A stretch of DNA of 64,000 bases from Thalassobius sp002708925. Lineage in GTDB: Bacteria > Pseudomonadota > Alphaproteobacteria > Rhodobacterales > Rhodobacteraceae. This document shows, in pieces, positions 1-8,779 of this stretch (positions are counted from its first letter, which is position 1; each line of letters begins with the position of its first letter). The DNA is taken from contig NZ_JBNAGJ010000002.1 in NCBI RefSeq assembly GCF_049803795.1, forward strand, positions 186,001-250,000, read 5' to 3'. The notes beneath the pieces were generated by a model that saw nothing but the letters and a program-made list of their open reading frames with translations, made no database searches and was not told the DNA's origin. A program made the translations under genes and the position numbers.

Positions 1-899
1 CGCCGGGTCAGGTGCTCGGCCAGATCGGGCCCCTCGGACGGTTTGACCGAGAACCGCCACACATCCCCCGGCTGCCCGTGAAACGCCTGAACATCCCGCA
101 CCCATCTCCAAAGAGCCGCCGCCCGTTCGGGATCGGTTTCGACCGTGCCAAGGCCGAATTCGGCCAGCAGCGCCTGCAAACGCTCGGCACGATAGGACAC
201 CGAATCCGCAAAGCCTTCGATCCGGATCAGGGTCTGCGGCGTGCCGTCGGGGCCGCTGGGCATATGGGCCGCCCCCGTCACATCAAAAGGCGAGCCCAAG
301 GCCCGCGACAAGGCGCGCACGGCGGCGCGCTCGCTCAGCCCCGCGATCGAGACAACGGCCACCGCCTCGGGCACGGGCTGCACCTTCAGGGATACCTCGG
401 ACAGAACGCCCAGCGTGCCCCAGCTGCCGGCCATCAGCTTCACCAGATCGTAGCCGGTGACGTTTTTCATCACCCTGCCGCCGTTCTTCAGAATGCGCCC
501 CAGCCCGTCCACGAAACGCACCCCCAGCAGAGCATCGCGGCAGCCCCCCACCTGAATGCGCCGCGGCCCCGAGACATTGGCCGCCACAACCCCGCCAATC
601 GTCGGCGTGCCCGACGTCCCCAGAAGCCCGCGATGATCCATGGGTTCGAACGCCAGACGCTGGTTTTCCTGCGCCAGTACGGTTTCAATCTCTGTCAGCG
701 GTGTGCCCGCCCCGGCAACGATCGTCAGCGCGCCGGGTTCATATAGGCGCACCCCGCTCAGCCCGGCGACGGACAAGGTATCCTGCGCCCCCTGCACGCC
801 GATCCGCCGCGTGCCGCCCCCCTGGATACGCACAGGAGCCTGCGCGGATTGCAACATCTCGGCCAGGGCCGCTTCGCTATCGGGTTTCATCATCTGCAT
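1..899 (-). CDS. glcE: Glycolate oxidase FAD-binding subunit GlcE (partial, C-terminus off the left edge)
   Basis: GlcE joins GlcD and the Fe-S subunit GlcF to oxidise glycolate to glyoxylate at the cytoplasmic membrane. About 299 codons are in the window, and the C-terminus lies beyond position 1. The FAD-binding (PCMH-type) fold shows as GAGTPLTE at residues 63-70 and TIGGVVAANVSGPRR at residues 100-114. The start is ATG 899, with a weak TTAGG Shine-Dalgarno; in-frame ATGs two and three codons later are alternatives. It follows glcD by 16 nt on the same strand, so the two are surely co-transcribed, and glcF would be expected just outside the window. Confidence 0.9.
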   Translation of the reverse strand, partial: MQMMKPDSEAALAEMLQSAQAPVRIQGGGTRRIGVQGAQDTLSVAGLSGVRLYEPGALTIVAGAGTPLTEIETVLAQENQRLAFEPMDHRGLLGTSGTPTIGGVVAANVSGPRRIQVGGCRDALLGVRFVDGLGRILKNGGRVMKNVTGYDLVKLMAGSWGTLGVLSEVSLKVQPVPEAVAVVSIAGLSERAAVRALSRALGSPFDVTGAAHMPSGPDGTPQTLIRIEGFADSVSYRAERLQALLAEFGLGTVETDPERAAALWRWVRDVQAFHGQPGDVWRFSVKPSEGPDLAEHLTR

Positions 900-915
900 G
901 ACCTAACTTCGGGGG

Positions 916-2355
916 CTATTCCGCCGCGATCCGGCGTGTTTCGCTCGCTGCCAGGGGGAACACCTTGGCCGGGTTCAGCAGCCATTTGGGATCGAACACA
1001 TCCTTTACGGCCATTTGAATTTCCAGATCCTCGGGGGCGTATTGGTCCACCATCAGATCGCGCTTTTCGATGCCCACGCCATGTTCGCCGGTCAGGCAGC
1101 CGCCGACCTCGACGCAGAGTTTCAGGATATCCGCGCCGAACCGCTCGCACAGTTCCAGATCGCCCGGTTTATTGGCATCGAACAGGATCAGAGGGTGCAT
1201 GTTCCCATCCCCTGCATGGAACACATTGCCCACGTCCAGCCCGTATTCCCTGGACATCTCGCCAATGCGGCGCAGCACATAGGGCAGCTGGCTGACGGGG
1301 ATCGTGCCATCCAGGCACATATAATCGTTGATCTGCCCCATTGCACCAAAGGCAGATTTGCGCCCCAGCCAGATTTTCGCGCTTTCCTCGGGGCTGGTGC
1401 TTTCGCGGATTTCCACCGGATTATGCGTGCGGGCGATGGCGGTGATCCGCTTCAGCTGAGCCTGAATCTCAGCCTCGCTGCCCTCGACCTCGATGATCAG
1501 CAGAGCCTCGCAATCGGGGTAGCCGGCGCCGGCAAAGGCCTCGGTTGCGCGAATGCACGGGCGATCCATGAATTCGATCGCGACGGGCAGAACGCCCGAT
1601 TTGATAATATCCGCCACGCATTCACCGGCCACCACAATATCGTCAAAGCCCATCAGGACAGGCCGCGCGCCCTCGGGTTTGTGCAGGATGCGCAAGGTGG
1701 CCTCGGTCACCACGCCCAACTGCCCCTCGGATCCGCAGATCACGCCCAACAGATCCAGCCCGCTGGCCTCCAGATGTGCGCCGCCAATCTCCACCACCGC
1801 GCCATCCATCATCACCATGGTGACACCCATCAGGTTATTCGTCGTCACCCCGTATTTCAGGCAATGCGCCCCGCCCGAGTTCATCGCGATATTTCCCGCA
1901 ATCGCGCAGGCCAGCTGACTGGAGGGATCGGGCGCATAGAAGAACCCGTTTTGTTCGACAGCGCCGGTGACGCTCAGATTGGTGCGGCCGGTCTGCACCC
2001 GGATGAACCTGTTGTCGTAATCGGTTTCCAGAACGGCATTCATCCGCGCAACCCCCAGGATCACGCAATCGGCCGTGGGCAGCGCCCCCCCCGCCAGAGA
2101 CGTCCCCGCCCCGCGCGGCACAACAGGCACGCCCATTTCGTGACAGATCCGCAGCACGTCTGAAACCTCTTGCGTGGATGACGGCAACACGGCGCACAAT
2201 GGCGGACATTTATAAGCGGTCAGCGCGTCACATTCATAGGCACGGGTTTCGGCCTCTTCGTGGATCACCGCGCCCTCGGGCAGCACCTGGCGCAATCGGC
2301 TGACCAATTGAGCCTTGTTTTTCAGTACAGACGGGTCTGGCGTCGGCATTTGCAT
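916..2355 (-). CDS. glcD: Glycolate oxidase subunit GlcD (FAD-linked)
   Basis: This is the catalytic FAD-linked subunit of glycolate oxidase, 479 residues, a normal length. The N-terminal FAD_binding_4 domain has PRGAGTSLAGGA and later GNIAMNSGGAHCLKYG. The C-terminal FAD-oxidase domain has NVFHAGDGNMHPLILFD and CLTGEHGVGIEKRDLM, the usual GlcD signatures. The frame stays open upstream of the true start. ATG 2355 was chosen because TAGGAGGG lies seven bases before it and the homologous N-terminus (MPTPDPSVL) begins there. First gene of the leftward glcDE operon. The glyoxylate it makes is also the end product of the urate cluster 33 kb away; that link is inference only. Confidence 0.95.
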   Translation of the reverse strand: MQMPTPDPSVLKNKAQLVSRLRQVLPEGAVIHEEAETRAYECDALTAYKCPPLCAVLPSSTQEVSDVLRICHEMGVPVVPRGAGTSLAGGALPTADCVILGVARMNAVLETDYDNRFIRVQTGRTNLSVTGAVEQNGFFYAPDPSSQLACAIAGNIAMNSGGAHCLKYGVTTNNLMGVTMVMMDGAVVEIGGAHLEASGLDLLGVICGSEGQLGVVTEATLRILHKPEGARPVLMGFDDIVVAGECVADIIKSGVLPVAIEFMDRPCIRATEAFAGAGYPDCEALLIIEVEGSEAEIQAQLKRITAIARTHNPVEIRESTSPEESAKIWLGRKSAFGAMGQINDYMCLDGTIPVSQLPYVLRRIGEMSREYGLDVGNVFHAGDGNMHPLILFDANKPGDLELCERFGADILKLCVEVGGCLTGEHGVGIEKRDLMVDQYAPEDLEIQMAVKDVFDPKWLLNPAKVFPLAASETRRIAAE

Positions 2356-2370
2356 GGCTACCCTCCTAAA

Positions 2371-2408
2371 TTGGTAAATAAATATAACCAAAACAATGCG
2401 CAGCGCAA
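2371..2408 (-). promoter_or_regulatory. Putative glcD promoter with inverted repeat
   Basis: On the minus strand TTGCGC (2403-2408) and TATATT (2381-2386) are 16 bases apart, a fair sigma-70-type pair 26 bases upstream of glcD. An inverted repeat TTGGT (2371-2375) / ACCAA (2387-2391) brackets the -10 box and could be an operator. The arms are short and the spacing does not match the compact GGTnnnACC site of GlcC/PdhR-type GntR regulators, so the regulator is unknown. Confidence 0.35.
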
Positions 2409-2472
2409 TTCTTTTCCGCCCCAGACCCCGCGACATCTTGCGCTGAGGCCGCCTTAGCGCCATCAAGGGCAT

Positions 2473-2883
2473 ATGGAATGGGTGAAAATCATACATATTC
2501 TCTGCGTGATGGGGTGGATGACCTCGATCTTCGCAGTGCCGCGTGCGCTTATCTACTGGAAGCGTGAATACGACCGCCTGGACGAATTCGGCCCGCTGGG
2601 CGATCTGACGATCCGGCTGTATCGGTTCTCGGCCGGGCTGGGCGTCATTGCCATCGGCACCGGGCTGTGGCTGGCGCATGATCTGGGCTGGCCGGCCTGG
2701 GTTCACCTGAAACTGGCACTGGTGGCGGCGCTGGCACTGCACTACGTCTGGACCGGACGGCTGGTGATCCGCGCGAAATCCGGCATTTTCGCCGAATCCG
2801 AACTGTTCCTGCGCATCTTCAACGAGGTCAGCGTGTTTGGCGCCATCGCCATCTTATGGGCCGTCGTGGTCAAGCCCTTCTGA
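2473..2883 (+). CDS. HemJ/CopD-like membrane protein
   Basis: A 136-residue protein with four predicted membrane helices. It has an N-terminal histidine at the head of helix 1 (H8) followed by W15 and PRALIYW, and a later WVHLKLAL segment (H78, K80). This His and His-x-Lys layout is that of the HemJ family (oxygen-independent protoporphyrinogen IX oxidase, UPF0093) and related CopD-type proteins. HemJ itself is usually slightly longer, so this may be a paralogue with another role. It is transcribed away from glcD and ends two bases before the next start, which makes a tight pair with the DUF599 gene. The heme link is family knowledge, not shown by context. Confidence 0.6.
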   Translation: MEWVKIIHILCVMGWMTSIFAVPRALIYWKREYDRLDEFGPLGDLTIRLYRFSAGLGVIAIGTGLWLAHDLGWPAWVHLKLALVAALALHYVWTGRLVIRAKSGIFAESELFLRIFNEVSVFGAIAILWAVVVKPF

Positions 2884-2885
2884 CA

Positions 2886-3617
2886 ATGACCTGGGCGGAT
2901 CGCATTACTCTGTTCACGCCGCTGGATCTTGCCGCTGTCGGACTGCTGTTTCTGGCCTGGTTCGGCATTGGCTGGCTGATCGAACACCCCCGCGCCAAAC
3001 GCCCGTCAGTATCGGTGCTGATCGCCGCTTATCGGCGCGAATGGATGCGCCAGATGGTGACGCGTCAGCCCCGGATTTTCGATGCGCAGACGCTTGCGAC
3101 CCTGCGGCAGGGGACGTCCTTTTTTGCCTCGGCCTCGATGCTGGCAATCGGTGGGGTGCTGGCCGCGATTGGCAATGCCGAGCAACTGGCCGGGATCGCC
3201 GAAGATCTTTCGATATCGCGCGACCCCAAATTCGTATGGGAGGTTAAGCTCCTGATTACGATGGTCTTTCTAACGAACGCTTTCCTGAAATTCGTGTGGT
3301 CGCACCGGCTGTTCGGCTATTGCGCGGTGCTGATGGGGGCCGTGCCGAATGACCCCGCCGATCCCGTCGCGCTGCCCCGCGCGGCCAAGGCAGGCGAGAT
3401 CAACATCACCGCCGCCCGCAGCTATAATCAGGGGTTGCGCTCGGTCTATTTTGCCCTGGGATCCACGGCCTGGCTGATCGGAGCCTCGCCGCTGCTGATC
3501 GCGATCATGATCACCTGCGCGGTGCTGTGGCGCCGGGAATTTGCATCGCGCTCGCGCTCGGCCCTGATCGAGACAACCGATGGGATGGGCCACACGGGAA
3601 CGTCAACGGACAGCTAG
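2886..3617 (+). CDS. DUF599 family membrane protein
   Basis: A 243-residue protein matching the DUF599 pattern: an N-terminal membrane helix (DLAAVGLLFLAWFGIGWLIE), the cytoplasmic stretch REWMRQMVTRQPRIFDAQ, the TSFFASASMLAIGG helix, FLKFVWSHRLFGYCAVLMGA, and the NQGLRSVYFALGSTAWLIG segment. Four membrane helices are likely. The start is ATG 2886, two bases after the preceding stop; an earlier in-frame start at 2856 would lie inside that gene and was not used. No biochemical function is known for the family. Coupling to the HemJ-like gene suggests a shared membrane role, but that is inference. Confidence 0.8.
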   Translation: MTWADRITLFTPLDLAAVGLLFLAWFGIGWLIEHPRAKRPSVSVLIAAYRREWMRQMVTRQPRIFDAQTLATLRQGTSFFASASMLAIGGVLAAIGNAEQLAGIAEDLSISRDPKFVWEVKLLITMVFLTNAFLKFVWSHRLFGYCAVLMGAVPNDPADPVALPRAAKAGEINITAARSYNQGLRSVYFALGSTAWLIGASPLLIAIMITCAVLWRREFASRSRSALIETTDGMGHTGTSTDS

Positions 3618-3641
3618 CGATTTCGGTGTTAGACTGCCCGT

Positions 3642-3998
3642 ATGATCCGTATTTTTCCATTGCTGCTGATCCTTGCCGCGGGCCCTGCGCGCGCGGATGA
3701 CCCCGTAATCGAACATGTGGAGGCGCAGCGCTCTGGCATGGGCTGGCGTATCACGGTCACCCTGTCGCATCCCGATACCGGCTGGGATCACTATGCCGAT
3801 GGCTGGGCGGTTCTGGATGCAGACGGGAACCGGCTGGGTTTTCGTGAATTGATGCACCCCCATGTACACGAGCAGCCATTTACCCGCTCTCTGTTCGATG
3901 TGATGATCCCCGATGGCGCAAGCCAGGTTTTTCTGCGGGCCCGGTGCTCGGAGGATGGATGGTCAGAAAGCCTGACCAGTGTGCCCTTGCGTAAATGA
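3642..3998 (+). CDS. Secreted hypothetical protein
   Basis: A 118-residue protein with a clear signal peptide (MIRIFPLLLILAAGPARA, cleavage likely before DD). The mature domain of about 100 residues looks like a small beta-sandwich: WRITVTLSHPDTGWDHYADGWAV, VLDADGNRLGFRELMHPHVHEQPFTRSL and a C-terminal SQVFLRARCSEDGW. The repeated histidines (HPHVHE) could bind metal, but there is no evidence for it. I do not recognise a named family. Its stop codon abuts the stop of the convergent 3999-6044 gene with no base between them and no visible terminator. Confidence 0.7.
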   Translation: MIRIFPLLLILAAGPARADDPVIEHVEAQRSGMGWRITVTLSHPDTGWDHYADGWAVLDADGNRLGFRELMHPHVHEQPFTRSLFDVMIPDGASQVFLRARCSEDGWSESLTSVPLRK

Positions 3999-6044
3999 TC
4001 AGCGCCGGCCCTCGCGCAGCCATCCCATCAGGGTCAGCGACAGCACCAGGATCGCCACCAGCCAGGCCGGCAGCAAAGGCACCTGCGTCACCGCCAGAGT
4101 CTCATAGGCATCGCGCGGCGTCAGCCCGATCCAGCCACGCCCCGCCGCCGGACGCCCCGGACGAATATCGCGGATCTGCGGCAGCCCGGCACTGACGGGC
4201 AGCGCCCCGCCGCGCTGCGCCTGCACCGTTTCGGACAGAATTTCAGGGGTGGCAATCGTGGCTTCGAACTCTTTGGGCGCTGACGGGCCCAGGCCGATCA
4301 CCGCCTCTTTCTCGCCATTGAGCAGACGATACAGCCCGATTTCCGCGCCGGTATAGTCGGCCTCGAATCGGCCGGGGCTGACTTCGGTCAGGGGCAGAAC
4401 CTGCTGCGCCCCGCTCGGAGAGATCACCGTCACCTGCCCCACATCTTCGCTTAGCGACCGGCGAATGATCTTCATCCTCTGCCCCACGGGTTCGGCCCAA
4501 AGCGCCTCTTCCTCCAGGTCGGGCTCCTTCATCATCCAATGCGCCAGACGGCGCAGCAATTCCAGCTGCGGGCCGCCACCTTCAAAGCCGCGATCCCACA
4601 GCCAGGCCTGATCGGACGCCAGCAGGGCCACACGTCCCTCGCCGACCCGATCCAGAATCAGCAGGGGCTTTTCCTCGATGCCAGACATGACCACGTTTCC
4701 GGCGCTGGCCTCGACCTCGATCTGGCGCAGCCAACGGCCCCAGTCGCCCTCGCCCTTGGGGGCCAGGCCAGCCGTCACCGGGTGCCGCTGCCCCAGTTCC
4801 GTAACCGCCGGGCGGTATCCCATATCAATCACCCGCGCCGAGGGCGCCGCCGGCACCACCGCCGCCAGAGGAGACCGATAGATCGAATCCGCGCTGGCAA
4901 AATCCGGCCCCGCGGCAATCAGCACCGCGCCCCCGTTTTCCACGTAATTGCGCACGTTATCCAGATAGATCGAGGGCAAAATCCCCCGCCGCTTGTAGCG
5001 ATCGAAAATGATCAGGTCGAAATCGTCGATCTTTTCCAGGAACAGCTCTCGGGTCGGGAAAGCGATCAGGGACAGTTCGTCCACCGGCACGCCGTCCTGT
5101 TTCTCGGGCGGGCGCAGGATGGTGAAATGCACCAGATCCACCGAGCTGTCAGACTTCAGCAGGTTCCGCCAGGTACGCCCACCGGGATGAGGCTCGCCGC
5201 TGACCAGCAGAACGCGCAGCCTGTCGCGGACGCCGTTGATCTGGATGACGGCGCTGTTGTTGCGGTCGGTCAGCTCGCCCTCTGCTGGGGGCAGGGCAAA
5301 GCGGATCACGTTCATCCCCCCGTGTTCCAGCGTCAGAGGCAGCTCAATCGGGCGTCCGATGGGCACCTGAAAAGGGCCCAGCTCTTCACCATCAATCGAG
5401 ACCTCCAGCGCGGTATGCGACACCCCCACCGGGGCGGCCCCCATGTCCTCGATCCGCATTTTCAGGGTGATCGGCTCGCCCAGAATCGCAAAGGCCGGGG
5501 CGTTTTCCACCACCAGGCGGCGGTCCCAGTCGTCAGGCTGGCCGGAGAGCAACACATGGAAGGGCGCGGGCAAATCGGGCGCGCGCCCGACGTCATGCAC
5601 CTGCCCGTCAGTCAGCGCGATGATGCCCGCGATCCGCCCGCTGGGCTCTTGTGCCAGAACCTCGGCCAGTTTGCTCATCAGCAGGGTGCCGCTGTCATCG
5701 GGGCCGTCACCCAGATCAATCCGGCGTAGTTCGGTGTTGGGGCGGGCGCGCAGGCGGGCCTCTATTCCGTCGGCGGCGCTGGCCATCTGACCGGGCCGGT
5801 CCGCCAGGCGCTGACTGGCCGAGCCATCCACCAGCATCAACACGATATCGGACAGGGCCCCACGGTCTTCGCTGCGCAGTGACGGGCCGGACAGAGCCGC
5901 CAATATCACAACGCCCGCCAGGCCGCGCCAGGCCCAGCCCGCCAGCCCGCGCCACAGCGCCATCCCCGCCGCCAGCATCACCAGCACAGTCAGCACGGCC
6001 AAAACCGGCCACGGCAGAAGCGGATCGAAAACGACTGAATTCAT
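3999..6044 (-). CDS. Membrane protein with vWA-like and glutamine-amidotransferase-like domains (MoxR operon)
   Basis: A 681-residue protein, last of the MoxR operon. Two N-terminal membrane helices (residues about 12-52) are followed by a vWA-like segment beginning DIVLMLVDGSASQRL, with a later ITALTDGQVHDVG-like strand. The central part (about 330-400) resembles class I glutamine-amidotransferase-like folds seen in this operon type (YVENGGAVLIAAGPDF) but has no catalytic Cys-His-Glu triad that I can point to. The C-terminus carries one more helix (PAWLVAILVLSLTLMGW). The start overlaps the stop of the preceding gene as ATGA. It probably acts on the periplasmic side with the DUF4159 protein; its exact job is unknown. 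Confidence 0.75.
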   Translation of the reverse strand: MNSVVFDPLLPWPVLAVLTVLVMLAAGMALWRGLAGWAWRGLAGVVILAALSGPSLRSEDRGALSDIVLMLVDGSASQRLADRPGQMASAADGIEARLRARPNTELRRIDLGDGPDDSGTLLMSKLAEVLAQEPSGRIAGIIALTDGQVHDVGRAPDLPAPFHVLLSGQPDDWDRRLVVENAPAFAILGEPITLKMRIEDMGAAPVGVSHTALEVSIDGEELGPFQVPIGRPIELPLTLEHGGMNVIRFALPPAEGELTDRNNSAVIQINGVRDRLRVLLVSGEPHPGGRTWRNLLKSDSSVDLVHFTILRPPEKQDGVPVDELSLIAFPTRELFLEKIDDFDLIIFDRYKRRGILPSIYLDNVRNYVENGGAVLIAAGPDFASADSIYRSPLAAVVPAAPSARVIDMGYRPAVTELGQRHPVTAGLAPKGEGDWGRWLRQIEVEASAGNVVMSGIEEKPLLILDRVGEGRVALLASDQAWLWDRGFEGGGPQLELLRRLAHWMMKEPDLEEEALWAEPVGQRMKIIRRSLSEDVGQVTVISPSGAQQVLPLTEVSPGRFEADYTGAEIGLYRLLNGEKEAVIGLGPSAPKEFEATIATPEILSETVQAQRGGALPVSAGLPQIRDIRPGRPAAGRGWIGLTPRDAYETLAVTQVPLLPAWLVAILVLSLTLMGWLREGRR

Positions 6045-8779
6045 TGGCCCAACCTGTCCAGCAAGGCGGGCACATGGACCTGATCGGATTTGTAATTCCC
6101 CGTCAGCACATGCATCACCAGATTGACACCAAAGCGATAAGCCAGCTCGCGCTGACGTTCGCCGCTATAGCCGCGCCCGACCGGATACAGAGGATTGCCG
6201 CGCGTGTCCGTCGCCCAGGCTGCGGCCCAGTCATTGCCACCGATCACCACCGGCGTCACCCCGTCATTGAGATTGCGGAAGGGCATCCCCTCAACCTTCT
6301 CGGCCCCCGGAGGGGCGGCCTCTACCCAGACATCGCGGCTGCTGAACCGGCCCGGAAAATCCTGCAACAGATAAAACGCGCGGGTCATGACGTGATCTGC
6401 GGGCACCGGCTCTAGCGGAGGGATATCCAGCGGGGCCGCCAGTTGCCGCAGCTTGCGCCCCATCGGGCTGGACGAACCGAAGCGCGCAATATCCGCATCC
6501 CGCGTGTCGAACACGATCATCCCGCCTGAACGCAGATAGCGGTTCAGCCTGGCATAGGCCTCCTCTGACGGCACCGCCTGCGCCGCCGTGACCGGCCAGT
6601 AAATCAGCGGAAAAAACGCCAGATCGTCCGTTTCCAGATTAACCCCGATGGGCGAGGCCGGCTCGACCGAGGTGCGGAAAAACAGCACGTCCGACAGCCC
6701 CAGCATCCCCGCCTGCGAGACCTCATCCTGACGCGTATCGCCGGTGATCACATAGGCCAGAACCACCTCGGATGTGGCGGCGATCGCCTCGGCGTCCTGC
6801 GCCTGTCCGAAGGTTGGCTGCAACATCAACCCGGCCAAAATCACAGCCGACGCCCGCGCCCCGATCAGCCGCCCCGACAGTGCCAGCGACGCCAGCACAT
6901 CGGCCAGCAGCAGCAGGATCGCCGCCGCCAGGACATACCCGCTCAGCGGGAGTTCATCAGGGCGCGCAATGCCCGTCACCGGAATATGCGCAGGCCAGGC
7001 GAAAGGATGCAGCACGCGGTCTGGCGTCATCGCATTCAGCGCCACGCGCCGGTCGGCGCTCTGGTACAGGCCGGGGCGCAGCGCGGGGCCCAGCACGGGC
7101 TGCACCAGCTGCGCGCCCTCAACCCCCGGCAAGGTGCCTGCGTCCTCGGACCGGCCGAAACCGTCCAGAATTTGCGTGGGTTTCCAGGTCAGACCCTCCA
7201 GATCGTTTGCCTCGGGGGACTGCTGGTTCGAGGCAACGGACAGACGTTCCAGCATCTGCACGAACAGCCCCGAGAGCGGCAGGCTGCTCCATTCGGCATT
7301 GGCGGTGACATGGAACAGCACCACCTGCCCCTCGCCCACCGCTTTGCGTGTCACCAGCGGCGTGCCATCGCTCAGCTGCGCGACCACGCGGTCAGCCAAC
7401 GTAGGATCGGGCTGCGCCATCACCTGCGCCGAGATCTCGACATCGGGGGGGATCGGCAGGCCATAGAACGGGCTGCCTTCGCTGAACGGAGCCAGCGTTT
7501 TGGGCTTGCCCCAGCTCATGGCGCCGCCCACGGTGCGCCCACCCGTACGCAGGCGTACGGGCATCAGAGGATCCTCGGCACTGCGGCTTACCTCGCTTGC
7601 GGCCAGGCGCGGCCCGGCGAAACGCACCAGCGTGCCGCCCGCCTGAACCCAGGCCAAAAGCGCCTCTTGCTCGGGGTCGGACAGGGTGGCCACATCGGCC
7701 AGAATGATCGCATCGGGATTGGCGGGGATCAGCTCCAGCAAAGGACCGTCCAGCAGATCCGCCGAGGGTTTCAACGCCTGCGTCAGATAGTGCATCGGGG
7801 CCAGCAGCTCCAGCCCTTCGCGATCCTCTCGGCCAGAGATCAGGGCGATCTCGCGGCGGCGCAGGCTGTCGTCTGTCAGCGCAACAGCCCCGGCCGAGCG
7901 CAGGCCTTGTAGTTCGAACCGCGTGATCCGCGCACGCAATTCCGCAGGCAAATTCAGGCTATTGCTGGCTTCGGTCCCGCCGGCGGGAAACAACAAGGTC
8001 ACCTGCGCCAGCACCCGCTGCGTGCCATTTGGATCGCGCCCATGAGCCAGGGCGATCTGCTCTCTCTCGGCGCCAGGAACCGAGCGCACAGCCGTCAGCA
8101 CAATCCCCCCATCCTGATAGGTGGCAGGGCGCAGGCCGATCACCGCCCGCCCGCTTTCGTACACCGACACATCGCCGTGGCTTTCCAGCGCTTGTAGCAG
8201 CGCCTGCTGCCCTGGCCAGGCAGCCCCATCGGACAGCCAGTAAGTCTGGAAATCGCCCTCGGCCAGCGCGGGCAGAATGCGCTGTAGGTCGGGCTCCCAT
8301 GCTTTGGGGGTCAGGCCGGGCAGGCGCTGCTGCACAACGTCAGCCGTTTGAAAAAGGACCGGCTCGGGGTCACTGAGATGCAGCAGCGCAACGGGGCGGC
8401 CCGCGCGGGCGGCCTCGGTCAGGAAGCCAGTCACCTGCTGGGCGCGCACCGTCCAATCCTGCGCTCCGGTCCAGCCACCGTCCATCACGATCAGCAAGGG
8501 GCTGCCATCCGTAACCTTTTCGGGCTCGGGGTTCAGGACCGGGCCGGCCAGCCCCACAATCACAGCCGCCGCCGCCAGCATCCGCAGAAGCAGCAGCCAC
8601 CAGGGGGTCCGGTCGGAAATCGAGTCTTCGTCCTTCAGCCCCAGCAGCAGCGCCACCCCAGGAAAGCGCCGCCGGATCGGCGCAGGCGGGACGGCACGCA
8701 AAATGAACCACAGGGCTGGCAACAGGGCCAATCCCCACAGCAGCCAGGGCAGGGTGAATCCGATCGGTCCCAACACCAT
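6041..8779 (-). CDS. BatA/DUF4159 domain membrane protein
   Basis: A 912-residue protein. Its N-terminus has BatA-type membrane helices (LGPIGFTLPWLLWGLALLPA and WWLLLLRMLAAAAVIVGLAG), then a large region with a vWA-like start (LLIVMDGGWTGAQDW). After another helix pair at about 640-680 comes a C-terminal DUF4159 domain (VVLAYVITGDTRQDEVSQAG; LNRYLRSGGMIVFDTRDAD). ATG 8779 was chosen because it overlaps the DUF58 stop (TGATG) and starts at the conserved N-terminus; an upstream in-frame start would lie inside that gene. Neighbouring MoxR, DUF58 and vWA proteins mark it as part of a MoxR-AAA ATPase chaperone-like system. Function beyond that is not known. Confidence 0.82.
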   Translation of the reverse strand: MVLGPIGFTLPWLLWGLALLPALWFILRAVPPAPIRRRFPGVALLLGLKDEDSISDRTPWWLLLLRMLAAAAVIVGLAGPVLNPEPEKVTDGSPLLIVMDGGWTGAQDWTVRAQQVTGFLTEAARAGRPVALLHLSDPEPVLFQTADVVQQRLPGLTPKAWEPDLQRILPALAEGDFQTYWLSDGAAWPGQQALLQALESHGDVSVYESGRAVIGLRPATYQDGGIVLTAVRSVPGAEREQIALAHGRDPNGTQRVLAQVTLLFPAGGTEASNSLNLPAELRARITRFELQGLRSAGAVALTDDSLRRREIALISGREDREGLELLAPMHYLTQALKPSADLLDGPLLELIPANPDAIILADVATLSDPEQEALLAWVQAGGTLVRFAGPRLAASEVSRSAEDPLMPVRLRTGGRTVGGAMSWGKPKTLAPFSEGSPFYGLPIPPDVEISAQVMAQPDPTLADRVVAQLSDGTPLVTRKAVGEGQVVLFHVTANAEWSSLPLSGLFVQMLERLSVASNQQSPEANDLEGLTWKPTQILDGFGRSEDAGTLPGVEGAQLVQPVLGPALRPGLYQSADRRVALNAMTPDRVLHPFAWPAHIPVTGIARPDELPLSGYVLAAAILLLLADVLASLALSGRLIGARASAVILAGLMLQPTFGQAQDAEAIAATSEVVLAYVITGDTRQDEVSQAGMLGLSDVLFFRTSVEPASPIGVNLETDDLAFFPLIYWPVTAAQAVPSEEAYARLNRYLRSGGMIVFDTRDADIARFGSSSPMGRKLRQLAAPLDIPPLEPVPADHVMTRAFYLLQDFPGRFSSRDVWVEAAPPGAEKVEGMPFRNLNDGVTPVVIGGNDWAAAWATDTRGNPLYPVGRGYSGERQRELAYRFGVNLVMHVLTGNYKSDQVHVPALLDRLGQ

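Noticed and set aside
1..899. glcE as a truncated pseudogene
   Set aside because: The frame is open to the very edge of the window with no stop, so the missing C-terminus is due to the window border.
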